This document shows, piece by piece, positions 49,969-59,131 of a stretch of 64,000 nucleotides of DNA (position 1 is its first letter; every line of letters starts with the position of its first letter). The notes under the pieces were generated by a model. That model was not told the DNA's origin. It searched no databases and saw nothing but the letters and a program-made list of their open reading frames with translations. The translations under genes were made by a program, and so were the position numbers. The stretch lies in NCBI GenBank assembly GCA_005191425.1, contig SUPR01000003.1, forward strand, positions 1 to 64,000, read 5' to 3'. This stretch comes from Candidatus Helarchaeota ASGARD archaeon Hel_GB_B. Its GTDB lineage: Archaea > Asgardarchaeota > Lokiarchaeia > Helarchaeales > HEL-GB-B.

Positions 49969-51489
49969 TTAAATTTTTATTCTTCTTATAGCTTGCGTGA
50001 TTTTCTTTTTTTCAGTTAAATCTTTAAGATTTCTTTCGGAAATCTCCTTTTCTTTAAGGTGCATTACTATCTTATTTCTAAAGATGCGATTTAATTTTGG
50101 ATATTCCTTAATTACATTAATTTTTTCTTCAGGGTCGTTTTCTAAATCATACAATTCTTCATTCATAGTTTCTTCGTTTATAATATATTTCCATTTAGAA
50201 GTTCGATATGAAATTATCCTTTTAATGGATGGGTCGTGCAAATTTGAAAATCTTGTAATACCTTCTTTATGAAATGTTTCACTAAATACTCCTTTATGGA
50301 TTGGGTCATCTTGAATTTCCTGGTCGTAATAAATTAAGTCAGCAAAACTTTTTCCAGTGAAACTTGGCTCCGGAGGTAATCCTAACAATTTTAATATTGT
50401 AGGTGCAAGATCTCTCATATCTATGATATTTTTAATATCTTTTTGCTTTATTTTTTTAAGCTTTTTTAATTCATTACTAATGAAAATTAATGGAACTCTT
50501 AGTATTTCGTCATGTAATTGTGCATTATGCCCATATGCTCCTCTTTCATAGAATTCTTCTCCATGGTCTGCAGTGATAACTGTAAGCGTATTTTTTAACC
50601 AATTTCTATTTTTTCGATTTAATTTCTTAAAAAATCTCCTGATTTTTGCATCCGCATATCTAATTTCCGCATCATACAAATTTAATAACTTATCTGTCAT
50701 TTTATATTCGCGTAATATTTCCATATATTCAGGGTGTTCTCGTATATATTTTATTTCTTTTAATGTTAATTTGTCTGCTTTTATCTTTTTAAGAAATCTT
50801 TTATAAGGAAAATACGGATCATGGGGTTCCATTAAGTGAACCCATAAAAAATATGGTTTTTTCTGTCTATTTTCTCCCATATTGTATTTTTTTAACCATA
50901 CAAATGCTTTATGGAGTAGTATTTTTGCGTTTTCATAGTATTCTTTTCTCCCAATAAATTTCGTATAAAACGCAACTTGAAAATAATATTGAAACTTTTT
51001 GGGAATTTTTATACTTTGGAAAAAATTCATGATATTATTTAATAATGACCCTTTCGTCATAAACTTGCTTAATAAACTATTTTTAATTGTGCTATCGCTA
51101 TTAGTTAACATGGCATCATAAAATATATCAAATCCTCTATCATATCCATAAAATCTTGATAATAATGGCGTAGAGTGAATAGCAACTGTTATATATCCAC
51201 GACTCTGTAGAACTTCTGCTAATGTCGTCTTATTCTCAGGTAATGGTGAATATCCCCCTTGATGGAATGGATAAGTCGAAGTAAATATAGAAGAAAATGA
51301 TGGTGGAGTACAAGGACCATTTGAAATAACTTGTCGGAAAAAGAAACCCTTCCTAGCTAGTTTATCAAGATATGGTGTAGTCTTTTTTTCATAACCCATA
51401 ATACTTAGGTGATCTAACCTTAAGGCATCAATTGTAATTAATAACAAATTCATTTTTCGTTTATTCATTTTTTTACCCTTATCTTTCAT
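49969..51489 (-). CDS. Sulfatase-family protein
   Basis: LLLITIDALRLDHLSIMGYEKKTTPYLDKLA; SNGPCTPPSFSSIFTS; VITADHGEEFYERGAYGHNAQLHDEILRVPLIF; ELYDLENDPEEKINV. Confidence 0.92.
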   Translation of the reverse strand: MKDKGKKMNKRKMNLLLITIDALRLDHLSIMGYEKKTTPYLDKLARKGFFFRQVISNGPCTPPSFSSIFTSTYPFHQGGYSPLPENKTTLAEVLQSRGYITVAIHSTPLLSRFYGYDRGFDIFYDAMLTNSDSTIKNSLLSKFMTKGSLLNNIMNFFQSIKIPKKFQYYFQVAFYTKFIGRKEYYENAKILLHKAFVWLKKYNMGENRQKKPYFLWVHLMEPHDPYFPYKRFLKKIKADKLTLKEIKYIREHPEYMEILREYKMTDKLLNLYDAEIRYADAKIRRFFKKLNRKNRNWLKNTLTVITADHGEEFYERGAYGHNAQLHDEILRVPLIFISNELKKLKKIKQKDIKNIIDMRDLAPTILKLLGLPPEPSFTGKSFADLIYYDQEIQDDPIHKGVFSETFHKEGITRFSNLHDPSIKRIISYRTSKWKYIINEETMNEELYDLENDPEEKINVIKEYPKLNRIFRNKIVMHLKEKEISERNLKDLTEKKKITQAIRRIKI

Positions 51490-51688
51490 TGTGGTTTTCT
51501 GTTTTTGGTTTAAATTATTTCAATGATTAATCAATCAAATATTATAATTTTATGTCTATATAGAGTAAGAAAAATAATAATTTACTTGAATTTAAAGTTT
51601 ACATATCTCTATAATTATTTTTTTTTTAAATTGCAAATCTGCTCCTATCAAACGCAAAAAATTCTAAATAATATTTACTTTTTTTTAT

Positions 51689-52546
51689 TCAAATAAAATT
51701 AACTGGGACTCTATTCAAATCAAACCCAAGCAATTCTGGATTTATTCCTAAAGCTAATCCTAATAATTGTGTATAATAAAGTACTGGGATTTCATATTTT
51801 TCATTATATTTTTGTTCAACCTTCATTTGCATCACGTCTAATTGAACCGCGCAAAAAGGACAAATTGTAATAAAGCAGTCTGCACCGGCTTCTTTTGCAC
51901 CAATAAATTTATTGCGGACCATTTTTAAACTCAAATCTTCATTAATTCCCAAAATAGGCCCACCACAACATTGATCTTTAAATCTCCATTCTATTGGTTT
52001 TGCTCCGGTTATTATTGTTAAATTCTCAAGTATCTTAGGATTTTCCGGGTCATCTAAATTTGCAACATCTGATGGCCGTATTGCATGACATCCATAATGT
52101 ATTGCAACTTTTAAATTGTCCAATGGATTAACTATTTTATTTTTTATAAAATCAATACCAAGATCTGTATATAAAACTTCTATAAAGTGTTTTACCTTAA
52201 TTGTACCATTATATATTAAATTGGTCTCACTCAATATTTCATTAATTTCATTTTTTAAATTTGATTTTGAGTCAAGAATATGTTTTGAATCTTTAAGGGT
52301 AGAAAAGCAACCATTACACAAAGTTACTAAGTCCATATCATCTTTTTCAGCAAGAGCTAAATTATATGCTCCTAATGACAGCCATGTTTTAATATCTACA
52401 GATTTTATATTTACTGTTCCACAACAAACTGCGTTTTGTAATTCTATAAGTTCTATATTTAATGCTTTAGCTACCTGTCTTGCCGAAGCATCATAATTAT
52501 TCATTCTTGCAGGTATTGTACACCCTGTATAGTATAAATATCGCAT
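51689..52546 (-). CDS. hdrB: Heterodisulfide reductase subunit B (CCG domains)
   Basis: YYTGCTIPARMNNYDASARQVAKALNIELIELQNAVCCG; VTLCNGCFSTLKDS; IHYGCHAIRPS; FKDQCCGGP. Confidence 0.95.
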   Translation of the reverse strand: MRYLYYTGCTIPARMNNYDASARQVAKALNIELIELQNAVCCGTVNIKSVDIKTWLSLGAYNLALAEKDDMDLVTLCNGCFSTLKDSKHILDSKSNLKNEINEILSETNLIYNGTIKVKHFIEVLYTDLGIDFIKNKIVNPLDNLKVAIHYGCHAIRPSDVANLDDPENPKILENLTIITGAKPIEWRFKDQCCGGPILGINEDLSLKMVRNKFIGAKEAGADCFITICPFCAVQLDVMQMKVEQKYNEKYEIPVLYYTQLLGLALGINPELLGFDLNRVPVNFI

Positions 52547-53092
52547 CTAATCTCCTTTATCATTAGATTTAAATAATTTCATTATTCCTATTTTATTAAA
52601 AATCTTCTTAATTGCATTTTTATCAAAAGGACTTACTTCTGGTAATCCTAAATCTTCTCTTTCTTCTTCTTGGAAATCAGTAACTTCAATAGCCCTTCCA
52701 TTTTCATAAATTGCTGCTGTGAATAACTTAATACTTTTCGGATATAATCCATGTGATGTAGCAATATTCTTTAAACCAAAAAAAATATCAGTAATTTTAA
52801 CATTCTGAGGGCATCGTTCTTGACAAATATAACATGTCAAACATAACCATATCGCATTACAATTAATTACTTTATTTATTAATGATAATGAAATCATCTG
52901 CATTATTTGATGTGGCATTAGATCAAAAGCATTAGAAATTGGACAAGAGGCAGTACATGTTGTACATTGAAAACAGTATTTTAAACTTTTAATATCAATA
53001 TCTGGTAATTTAAAAAGTTTCTCTTTAAATTCTAAATCTGTTGCGCCCAAATCAAATATTTCATTTGTTGTTATTTCAATATTTCTTACCAA
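52547..53092 (-). CDS. hdrC: Heterodisulfide reductase subunit C (2 x 4Fe-4S)
   Basis: SLKYCFQCTTCTASCPISNAFDLMPHQIMQMISL; NAIWLCLTCYICQERCPQNVKITDI. Confidence 0.94.
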   Translation of the reverse strand: MVRNIEITTNEIFDLGATDLEFKEKLFKLPDIDIKSLKYCFQCTTCTASCPISNAFDLMPHQIMQMISLSLINKVINCNAIWLCLTCYICQERCPQNVKITDIFFGLKNIATSHGLYPKSIKLFTAAIYENGRAIEVTDFQEEEREDLGLPEVSPFDKNAIKKIFNKIGIMKLFKSNDKGD

Positions 53093-53135
53093 TTTGATTC
53101 AAATCCCAAAAAATTTAGATTTATTTAGAACAAAA
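52830..53135. repeat. Copy A of degenerate direct repeat (intact hdrC 5' part plus upstream DNA)
   Basis: Shares long near-identical stretches with 54465-54758, e.g. gaaatcatctgcattatttgat[g]t/cggcattagatcaaaagcat and aaatatttcatttgttgttatttcaatatttctta. Confidence 0.8.
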
Positions 53136-53402
53136 ACAAATAAATTAATGAATATTTGCAATATATCTATTTTTAAAGATTTACTGAAACTCCTAATCTT
53201 TACTAAATTTTTCTCGGAAACCATTATCCCGTTAATATAATTAATATTTGTTTTTAGATATCAATAGGATTTACTATTAATCATTTAATAAATTTATTAT
53301 ATTTATTATTTCTAACACCTTTATTTATAAATAATAGATAAATATTCAAAATTTCGATTAATACATTTGTAATATATCTATTTCCTCTTATAATAAAAAA
53401 AA

Positions 53403-53792
53403 TCAATATTTTTCAATTTTTAAGTTTTTTATTCTATTAAAGTGTTTAATATTTTTAGTTACCAAATCTAAATTATTTGACAAACAAATACCTGCAATGA
53501 ATAAATCTCTTATATCAATTAATTTTCCAGATTTTTTTAGAGATGCCAGAATAATGCTGGATTCCGTGGCAGCTTTCTCATTAAAATTAAAAATTTCTAG
53601 ATTTGATAGTAATTTTTTTACTTCATTGACATTATTTTCTTTATTTACTGATATATTTGCACCATATAATAATTCAAAAATATTAATAGCCGTTGTAGAT
53701 AAAGGCTCGTGTTCCAGTTCTTTCAATTTTTTTAAAGCTTCAATTTTTCCTCTCAAAAAATCGATTAACAGGTTTGTATCAAGACATTTCAT
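53403..53792 (-). CDS. vapC: PIN-domain toxin (VapC-like)
   Basis: MKCLDTNLLIDFLRGK; TTAINIFELLYGA; LIDIRDLFIAGICLSNNLDLVTKNIKHFNRI. Confidence 0.93.
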   Translation of the reverse strand: MKCLDTNLLIDFLRGKIEALKKLKELEHEPLSTTAINIFELLYGANISVNKENNVNEVKKLLSNLEIFNFNEKAATESSIILASLKKSGKLIDIRDLFIAGICLSNNLDLVTKNIKHFNRIKNLKIEKY

Positions 53793-53823
53793 TAATATCC
53801 CATATTAAAATTCATAAATACAA

Positions 53824-54063
53824 TTAAACATTTATTTTCCAACTATCCCATAAATTTTTAAGATCTTTTTCTATTTCAAGGTATTCGTCATCATTCATTT
53901 GAAATTTACCAAAACTTTCCATTATACGACCAAATCTTTTAGTTAATCTAAGAATAACATCTGAAAAGCTTTCATTTTTTAGTTTTTCTTTTAACAAAGC
54001 ATTGTATGCCTCTTCAGAAATAGTTATTGTTTTAGAACCCATATGTATATATTTAAATAACAT
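53824..54063 (-). CDS. vapB: VapB-type antitoxin (likely start ~54042)
   Basis: MGSKTITISEEAYNALLKEKLKNESFSDVILRLTKRFG, paired with the PIN gene. Confidence 0.87.
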   Translation of the reverse strand: MLFKYIHMGSKTITISEEAYNALLKEKLKNESFSDVILRLTKRFGRIMESFGKFQMNDDEYLEIEKDLKNLWDSWKINV

Positions 54064-54464
54064 TTATTTATAAAATTTTTTCTGTTTAAATGTATGTTTA
54101 TGGATTGTTAAATGTTGTAGATAAACGAATACAACATAATTATTGTTAATAAGAGACTAAAAAGCAGCTTCAACAAATTTTAATTGATTTTCCATGGTAA
54201 TTATCCAATATTTGAATAAGCTTATAAATTATAGATATATTTATCCAATCATTTTATTTAATTTCAATGTATTTACTTAATTAAATGAATAAAAAATGAA
54301 TTTTAAGTTATATTTTCCTTTTTGAGATAATTGAACATAGTAATCAAAAACATTTTAAGAGCAATAAAGAGTTTAGACAAGGAAATTCTGTTATCAAAAA
54401 ATATATGGGCAAATGAAAAAATATGTTATTCAAGAAAATTAGTTTTTTTTAATCTTTAACACGA

Positions 54465-54758
54465 CAAGGATCATGAACCTTCATATTAAATTACAATTAA
54501 TAAACTTTATTTATTACTAATAGCGAAATCATCTGCATTATTTGATGCGGCATTAGATCAAAAGCATGAGAAAATGGAAAAAATATAGTATATATAGTGT
54601 ATTGAAAACAGTATTTTTTACTTTTAATATTAATACTTAGCAATTCAAAAGTTCATCTTTAAATTTTAAATCTATTGTGCCCGAATAAATATTTCATTTG
54701 TTGTTATTTCAGTATTTCTTATCAATTTGATTTAGCTCCCAAGAAATTCAAATTTATT
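54465..54758 (-). pseudogene. Truncated, frameshifted 5' copy of hdrC (copy B of direct repeat)
   Basis: Clear nucleotide similarity to 52830-53135 but with indels/stops and lost cysteine codons; runs into the 3' end of the 54732-56975 gene. Confidence 0.78.
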
Positions 54759-56975
54759 TAGATACTCACTAACAATTTCTGGTAAATCCCAAACTTTTTT
54801 AAATTCAATTGCACCATTTGGGCATCGTTCTACGCATTTTTGGCAAGCAATACACTTTATTGGTGTTATATTAATAGTACCAAGTCCCAAAAAATTTTCA
54901 GGCAATTTTATTGGCTTGCTAGGTATTTTTAAAGCTATATTTTTTATTATATTAATAATCATTTTCTTGTTTATCGGTAATTCATCAAGTTCTTCTTTAG
55001 ATAATTTAAAAATCTCTTGAATATCCCACTCATTTACCAAGTTTAATGCTGATTCTGGGCAAACTTCTTCACAGCTTTTACATGCTATACATTTCTTAAT
55101 ATCCCAATATATTTTTCCAAAACCGACTATATATTGTTCATAATCAAATTCAGTTTCATATTTTATTTTTGGAATTTTTATTGGAATAAGATTTTCAATA
55201 TTGATATCAATTTCTTTTTTACCTAAATTTCTAGATATTGAATCAAAAGTTCTTAAAAGTCTGTGATAATCTTTAAGAATATTATTTAAATCTGTCCTAA
55301 TAACTTTATTTGAATTATATTTGATATTACTTAAATTAGTTAATTCTTCGTCTATTTTCAATAAAGTTTCAAAAACAATTTGAAAATTTTCCCCGTTAAT
55401 TTCGCTTATTTTCAACAAAAAGTCTAAATCATTTAAAATTACATATATATTATCAAATAATGTATCCAAAAATTTTTCTGCTTGGCTTAAAACATGTGGG
55501 ACATCATATATGAAATAATCTTTTTTTTCGTCAACAATATCTATTTGTTTATCATTTAACATAGTAAGAAGTAGCTCAATTATTTCTTTTTGCTCAATTT
55601 TTGTGATATTGGATAGATCAAAAGGTGTCATAGGGCCATAATTTTTTAAAGATACAATTATTAGAGCTTTATTGAATTCTGTTAATAAGTTTTGATCCAA
55701 AAAATTAGCCAAATTAAAATTATCTTCTGTATTTTCTGTCTGTAAGAATTGACCTTTTTCAAAAACCAATGGGATTTTTTTCATATTAAATAATTCAATT
55801 CCAGCTAAAACCCTCAAATTAAGTCTATTGACTTGTCCTTGCTTTTCAAATTCAATAATCTTATCATTAAATAATTGAATTTCATCATTTATTAATTTTA
55901 AATATTTTAAAATATTTTCTTCATTCATTATTTCCGAATTTTTTGAAATAATGTTTTTAATTTTATCTATTTTTATAAAAAAGTAATTTACTACTTGAAA
56001 TTCTCTTAATTTATTAAAATTCTTGCTTAAATCAATTATATTTTTTAGTATTTTACTTACAGGGGGTATATCACAAATTAATTTGTAGTTAATTGTATTA
56101 TCTTTTATAATAACATCCAATAATCTTCTATCCATTAATAAAAAAATAGCTTTTATTATTATATCACTTGATAAATTACTGATTTTAATCAAATCATCAA
56201 AATCAAATTCTATTTGGCTATTTAAAAGGAAGATAATTAATGATGCGACTAATTCTACCAGTAATGTATTTTGAATATACTTTACTGTTTCTGCTTCATT
56301 TATTTTTTTTGTTGTAAAAGCTTTTTTAATTTGTATAAACGAGAATGTCAATTTTTTATTTTTTAAAATTCCAATTAATTTATCATTTACATATTTAAAA
56401 AAAGAATTTATGACCTGTTCTTCAGGTATTAATTTTAGATTATTAAAATAAATAAATAAATTGCGTAATTCATCCATTGATCCAATATGTTGTAATTCTT
56501 TTAAATTTGGATTCGGTATTATCTTATTTATTATATTTTCTATATTATCTAAGTAATTATTAATCTTATTAAAAGTATTATTGATTAATTTTTCATCATA
56601 ACTCTTTTTTATTCTATATAGTTGTTCCTTTTTATCTCGAACTTTCAAATTTTGAATATCTTTAATTTTTTTAATATCAATTGATATTTCTTCAAATATA
56701 TTTAATAGATGTTTTTTTAAATTAAAATCTCTGACGTTATAAAGGATATTGTTAGAGTTAAGAAAAGATATTAAATCATTTTTTATGATGTTTTTTACTT
56801 TTTTTATTGAACCCTTAAATTCATTAAATTTACTAATAATTTCGTTAAATTCCTTCTTAATACCTGTATTTACATTAAAAGTTCTCTTTTTTATTGTTAA
56901 TAATTTTAATATTTGTTCTAAAAACTCCAATCTTTTTGATGGTATCTGAATATTTTCGATCAATAACCTACTCAC
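54732..56975 (-). CDS. Large helical/winged-helix-like protein with C-terminal 2 x [4Fe-4S] ferredoxin domain
   Basis: C-terminus DIKKCIACKSCEEVCPESALNL...PIKCIACQKCVERCPNGAIEF; two internal similar wHTH-like segments around residues ~225-300 and ~435-505. Confidence 0.8.
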   Translation of the reverse strand: MSRLLIENIQIPSKRLEFLEQILKLLTIKKRTFNVNTGIKKEFNEIISKFNEFKGSIKKVKNIIKNDLISFLNSNNILYNVRDFNLKKHLLNIFEEISIDIKKIKDIQNLKVRDKKEQLYRIKKSYDEKLINNTFNKINNYLDNIENIINKIIPNPNLKELQHIGSMDELRNLFIYFNNLKLIPEEQVINSFFKYVNDKLIGILKNKKLTFSFIQIKKAFTTKKINEAETVKYIQNTLLVELVASLIIFLLNSQIEFDFDDLIKISNLSSDIIIKAIFLLMDRRLLDVIIKDNTINYKLICDIPPVSKILKNIIDLSKNFNKLREFQVVNYFFIKIDKIKNIISKNSEIMNEENILKYLKLINDEIQLFNDKIIEFEKQGQVNRLNLRVLAGIELFNMKKIPLVFEKGQFLQTENTEDNFNLANFLDQNLLTEFNKALIIVSLKNYGPMTPFDLSNITKIEQKEIIELLLTMLNDKQIDIVDEKKDYFIYDVPHVLSQAEKFLDTLFDNIYVILNDLDFLLKISEINGENFQIVFETLLKIDEELTNLSNIKYNSNKVIRTDLNNILKDYHRLLRTFDSISRNLGKKEIDINIENLIPIKIPKIKYETEFDYEQYIVGFGKIYWDIKKCIACKSCEEVCPESALNLVNEWDIQEIFKLSKEELDELPINKKMIINIIKNIALKIPSKPIKLPENFLGLGTINITPIKCIACQKCVERCPNGAIEFKKVWDLPEIVSEYLNKFEFLGS

Positions 56976-59088
56976 TTTTTAATTTAAATTTTGGTAATTT
57001 ATCGAATTCATTTATTCTTTTTACAAAATCTTTAATTTTCAAGTATAATTTATTATTATCAGCTGCAAATGAAGTAAAGAATTCTATTCTATTTTTTTCC
57101 CAACCAATTGCCTCTAATATTTCCTTAGCAGCTTCTATTTGCATTTTTGCTTTAGAATTTCCATCAATATAATGGCATTTACCTTCATCACAAGCAATTA
57201 AAAAAACGCCATTAGCTCCTTCGTTAAAACATTTAAGAATATCTAATAATGACAATCTGCCACCACATGGTAAACGAATTAACCTGATATTATCTGAATA
57301 GCTTTTTCTTAATAATCCAAGCATATCTACCGAGGCATATGCACATTCATTACATACAAATCCTAGAATAATTGGTTTTTCAAATGTATGGGAATCTTTT
57401 AAAATAGATTCTATTTGAGCAAAAATCTCTTTGGGAGAATAATTATTTAATTTTGCTGCTCCAGTTGGGCAAACTGCATTACAAACTCCACATCCACGAC
57501 AAGAATATGGATCAATTAAAGCAAGGTATCTTACATCAGTTGAAGTTTCATTTTCCTTTTGTACCATATATGGGACTGAAAACGGGCATATCCTAACGCA
57601 TAGTTCACAGCCATTGCATAGTTCAGGATCTACAATCGTAAAATTCTGAGTATTAAAGATTTCAGGGAATTCAAATAATTTAATTATTTCCATCGACACT
57701 GAGTTTGCTTCTTTTAATGTTTCATCAATTAATTTAGGGCCCAAAACTGTTCCGCACGCAAAAATTCCATTTCGTGAAGTTTCAATATTATTTTGTTTTG
57801 GATATTTTCCTTGAATAAATCCTTTATTCCATGTTTTAATATTGATTTGATTTAATAACTTTATATTCTCCTTATTAGGGATAATTGCTGTGGATAAAAC
57901 AATTAAATCTGGATGAATTATTAAGACTTTTTGTAATAATGAGTCGTAAATTGTTACTGACAACTTATTCTGTATTTTTTCAATTTTTCCCAATTCTCCT
58001 CTTATAAAATTTATTCCTAAAGACCTGGCTTTTTGATAATCATATTCTGCTTTCCAAGGTGTCCTAATATCTATGTAAAGAATTGTAATTTCAAATTTTG
58101 GGAAATTGTTAAGAATTTCAATAGAATAATTAATAGCTGTTATACAACAATATTTACTACAATAATCATAATACTTTTTATTTCTTGAACCAACACATTG
58201 GACTATTAAAATTCGCTTTTTTAACTTGTTATCGCTAAATATTTTCATTAAATCTTTATCAGCATTATTTATATTATGATTTTTTAAAAAATTAAAAAAT
58301 TCTCCTAACTCAGATAAGGTAATTACATTTTTTTCTTCATCATATTTGTAAAAATCATTTAATTTTGGCCGAAAAATATCATGGCCCGTGGCTAATACTA
58401 GAACGGACGCATTTAATGTTTTTTCATTTAATTTATTATCGTGTTCTACGATTTTAACGGTATAATTCCCCAAATTTCCTATTATCCATTCAACATTCCA
58501 ATTAGTTAATATTCTAATTTTTTGAAAGTTTAATGATTTTACAATTTTTTCTATGAAATCTTTTCCTGATGTATTATATGGATGAATAAATGGTAATTTA
58601 TTGATAAATCCACCCAAGTAATTTTCTTTTTCTATAATTGTTATTTCATAACCAAGATCTTGTAAATTTTTTGCTATCTGTAATCCTGCTATTCCCCCCC
58701 CAATAATAACTAACTTCTTTTCTAATTCTTTGACCTCATTTGTTTTATATTCTTTAGTAAATAATTTATCAATGTGCGATTTTATTAATATTGTAGCCTT
58801 GTAAGTAGCTTTATTAGATTCATGAACCCAAGCACATTGTTCGCGTATATTTGCGACTTCAAATAAGATATTTTGTAGATTATATTTTTTTAACTCAAGC
58901 TTAAGTTTCATTTCTATTATCTGTGGTGTACAACCTCCAAATACAATACCTTTAATATTTTTTGTTTCCAAGATTTTAATTAGTTTTTGAAATCCTTCAG
59001 TTGAGCATAAATGGTCAAAAATATAGATGGAAGAGAGGGGAAATTCTTTTTTTAAATCAGATTCTATTAATTTAAAATTTAATTCCAT
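56968..59088 (-). CDS. HdrA-like FAD/FeS subunit fused to C-terminal MvhD/FlpD domain
   Basis: LVIIGGGIAGLQIAKNLQDLGYEITIIEK; FTIVDPELCNGCELCVRICPF...DPYSCRGCGVCNAVCPTGA; FVCNECAYASVDMLGLLRKSYSDNIRLIRLPCGGRLSLLDILKCFNEGANGVFLIACDEGKCHY. N-terminus probably extends upstream of 59088. Confidence 0.92.
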   Translation of the reverse strand: MELNFKLIESDLKKEFPLSSIYIFDHLCSTEGFQKLIKILETKNIKGIVFGGCTPQIIEMKLKLELKKYNLQNILFEVANIREQCAWVHESNKATYKATILIKSHIDKLFTKEYKTNEVKELEKKLVIIGGGIAGLQIAKNLQDLGYEITIIEKENYLGGFINKLPFIHPYNTSGKDFIEKIVKSLNFQKIRILTNWNVEWIIGNLGNYTVKIVEHDNKLNEKTLNASVLVLATGHDIFRPKLNDFYKYDEEKNVITLSELGEFFNFLKNHNINNADKDLMKIFSDNKLKKRILIVQCVGSRNKKYYDYCSKYCCITAINYSIEILNNFPKFEITILYIDIRTPWKAEYDYQKARSLGINFIRGELGKIEKIQNKLSVTIYDSLLQKVLIIHPDLIVLSTAIIPNKENIKLLNQINIKTWNKGFIQGKYPKQNNIETSRNGIFACGTVLGPKLIDETLKEANSVSMEIIKLFEFPEIFNTQNFTIVDPELCNGCELCVRICPFSVPYMVQKENETSTDVRYLALIDPYSCRGCGVCNAVCPTGAAKLNNYSPKEIFAQIESILKDSHTFEKPIILGFVCNECAYASVDMLGLLRKSYSDNIRLIRLPCGGRLSLLDILKCFNEGANGVFLIACDEGKCHYIDGNSKAKMQIEAAKEILEAIGWEKNRIEFFTSFAADNNKLYLKIKDFVKRINEFDKLPKFKLKSE

Positions 59089-59131
59089 TGTATTTCCGCA
59101 AGTACAAAGGCAAATTAAAACTTGATCTTGG

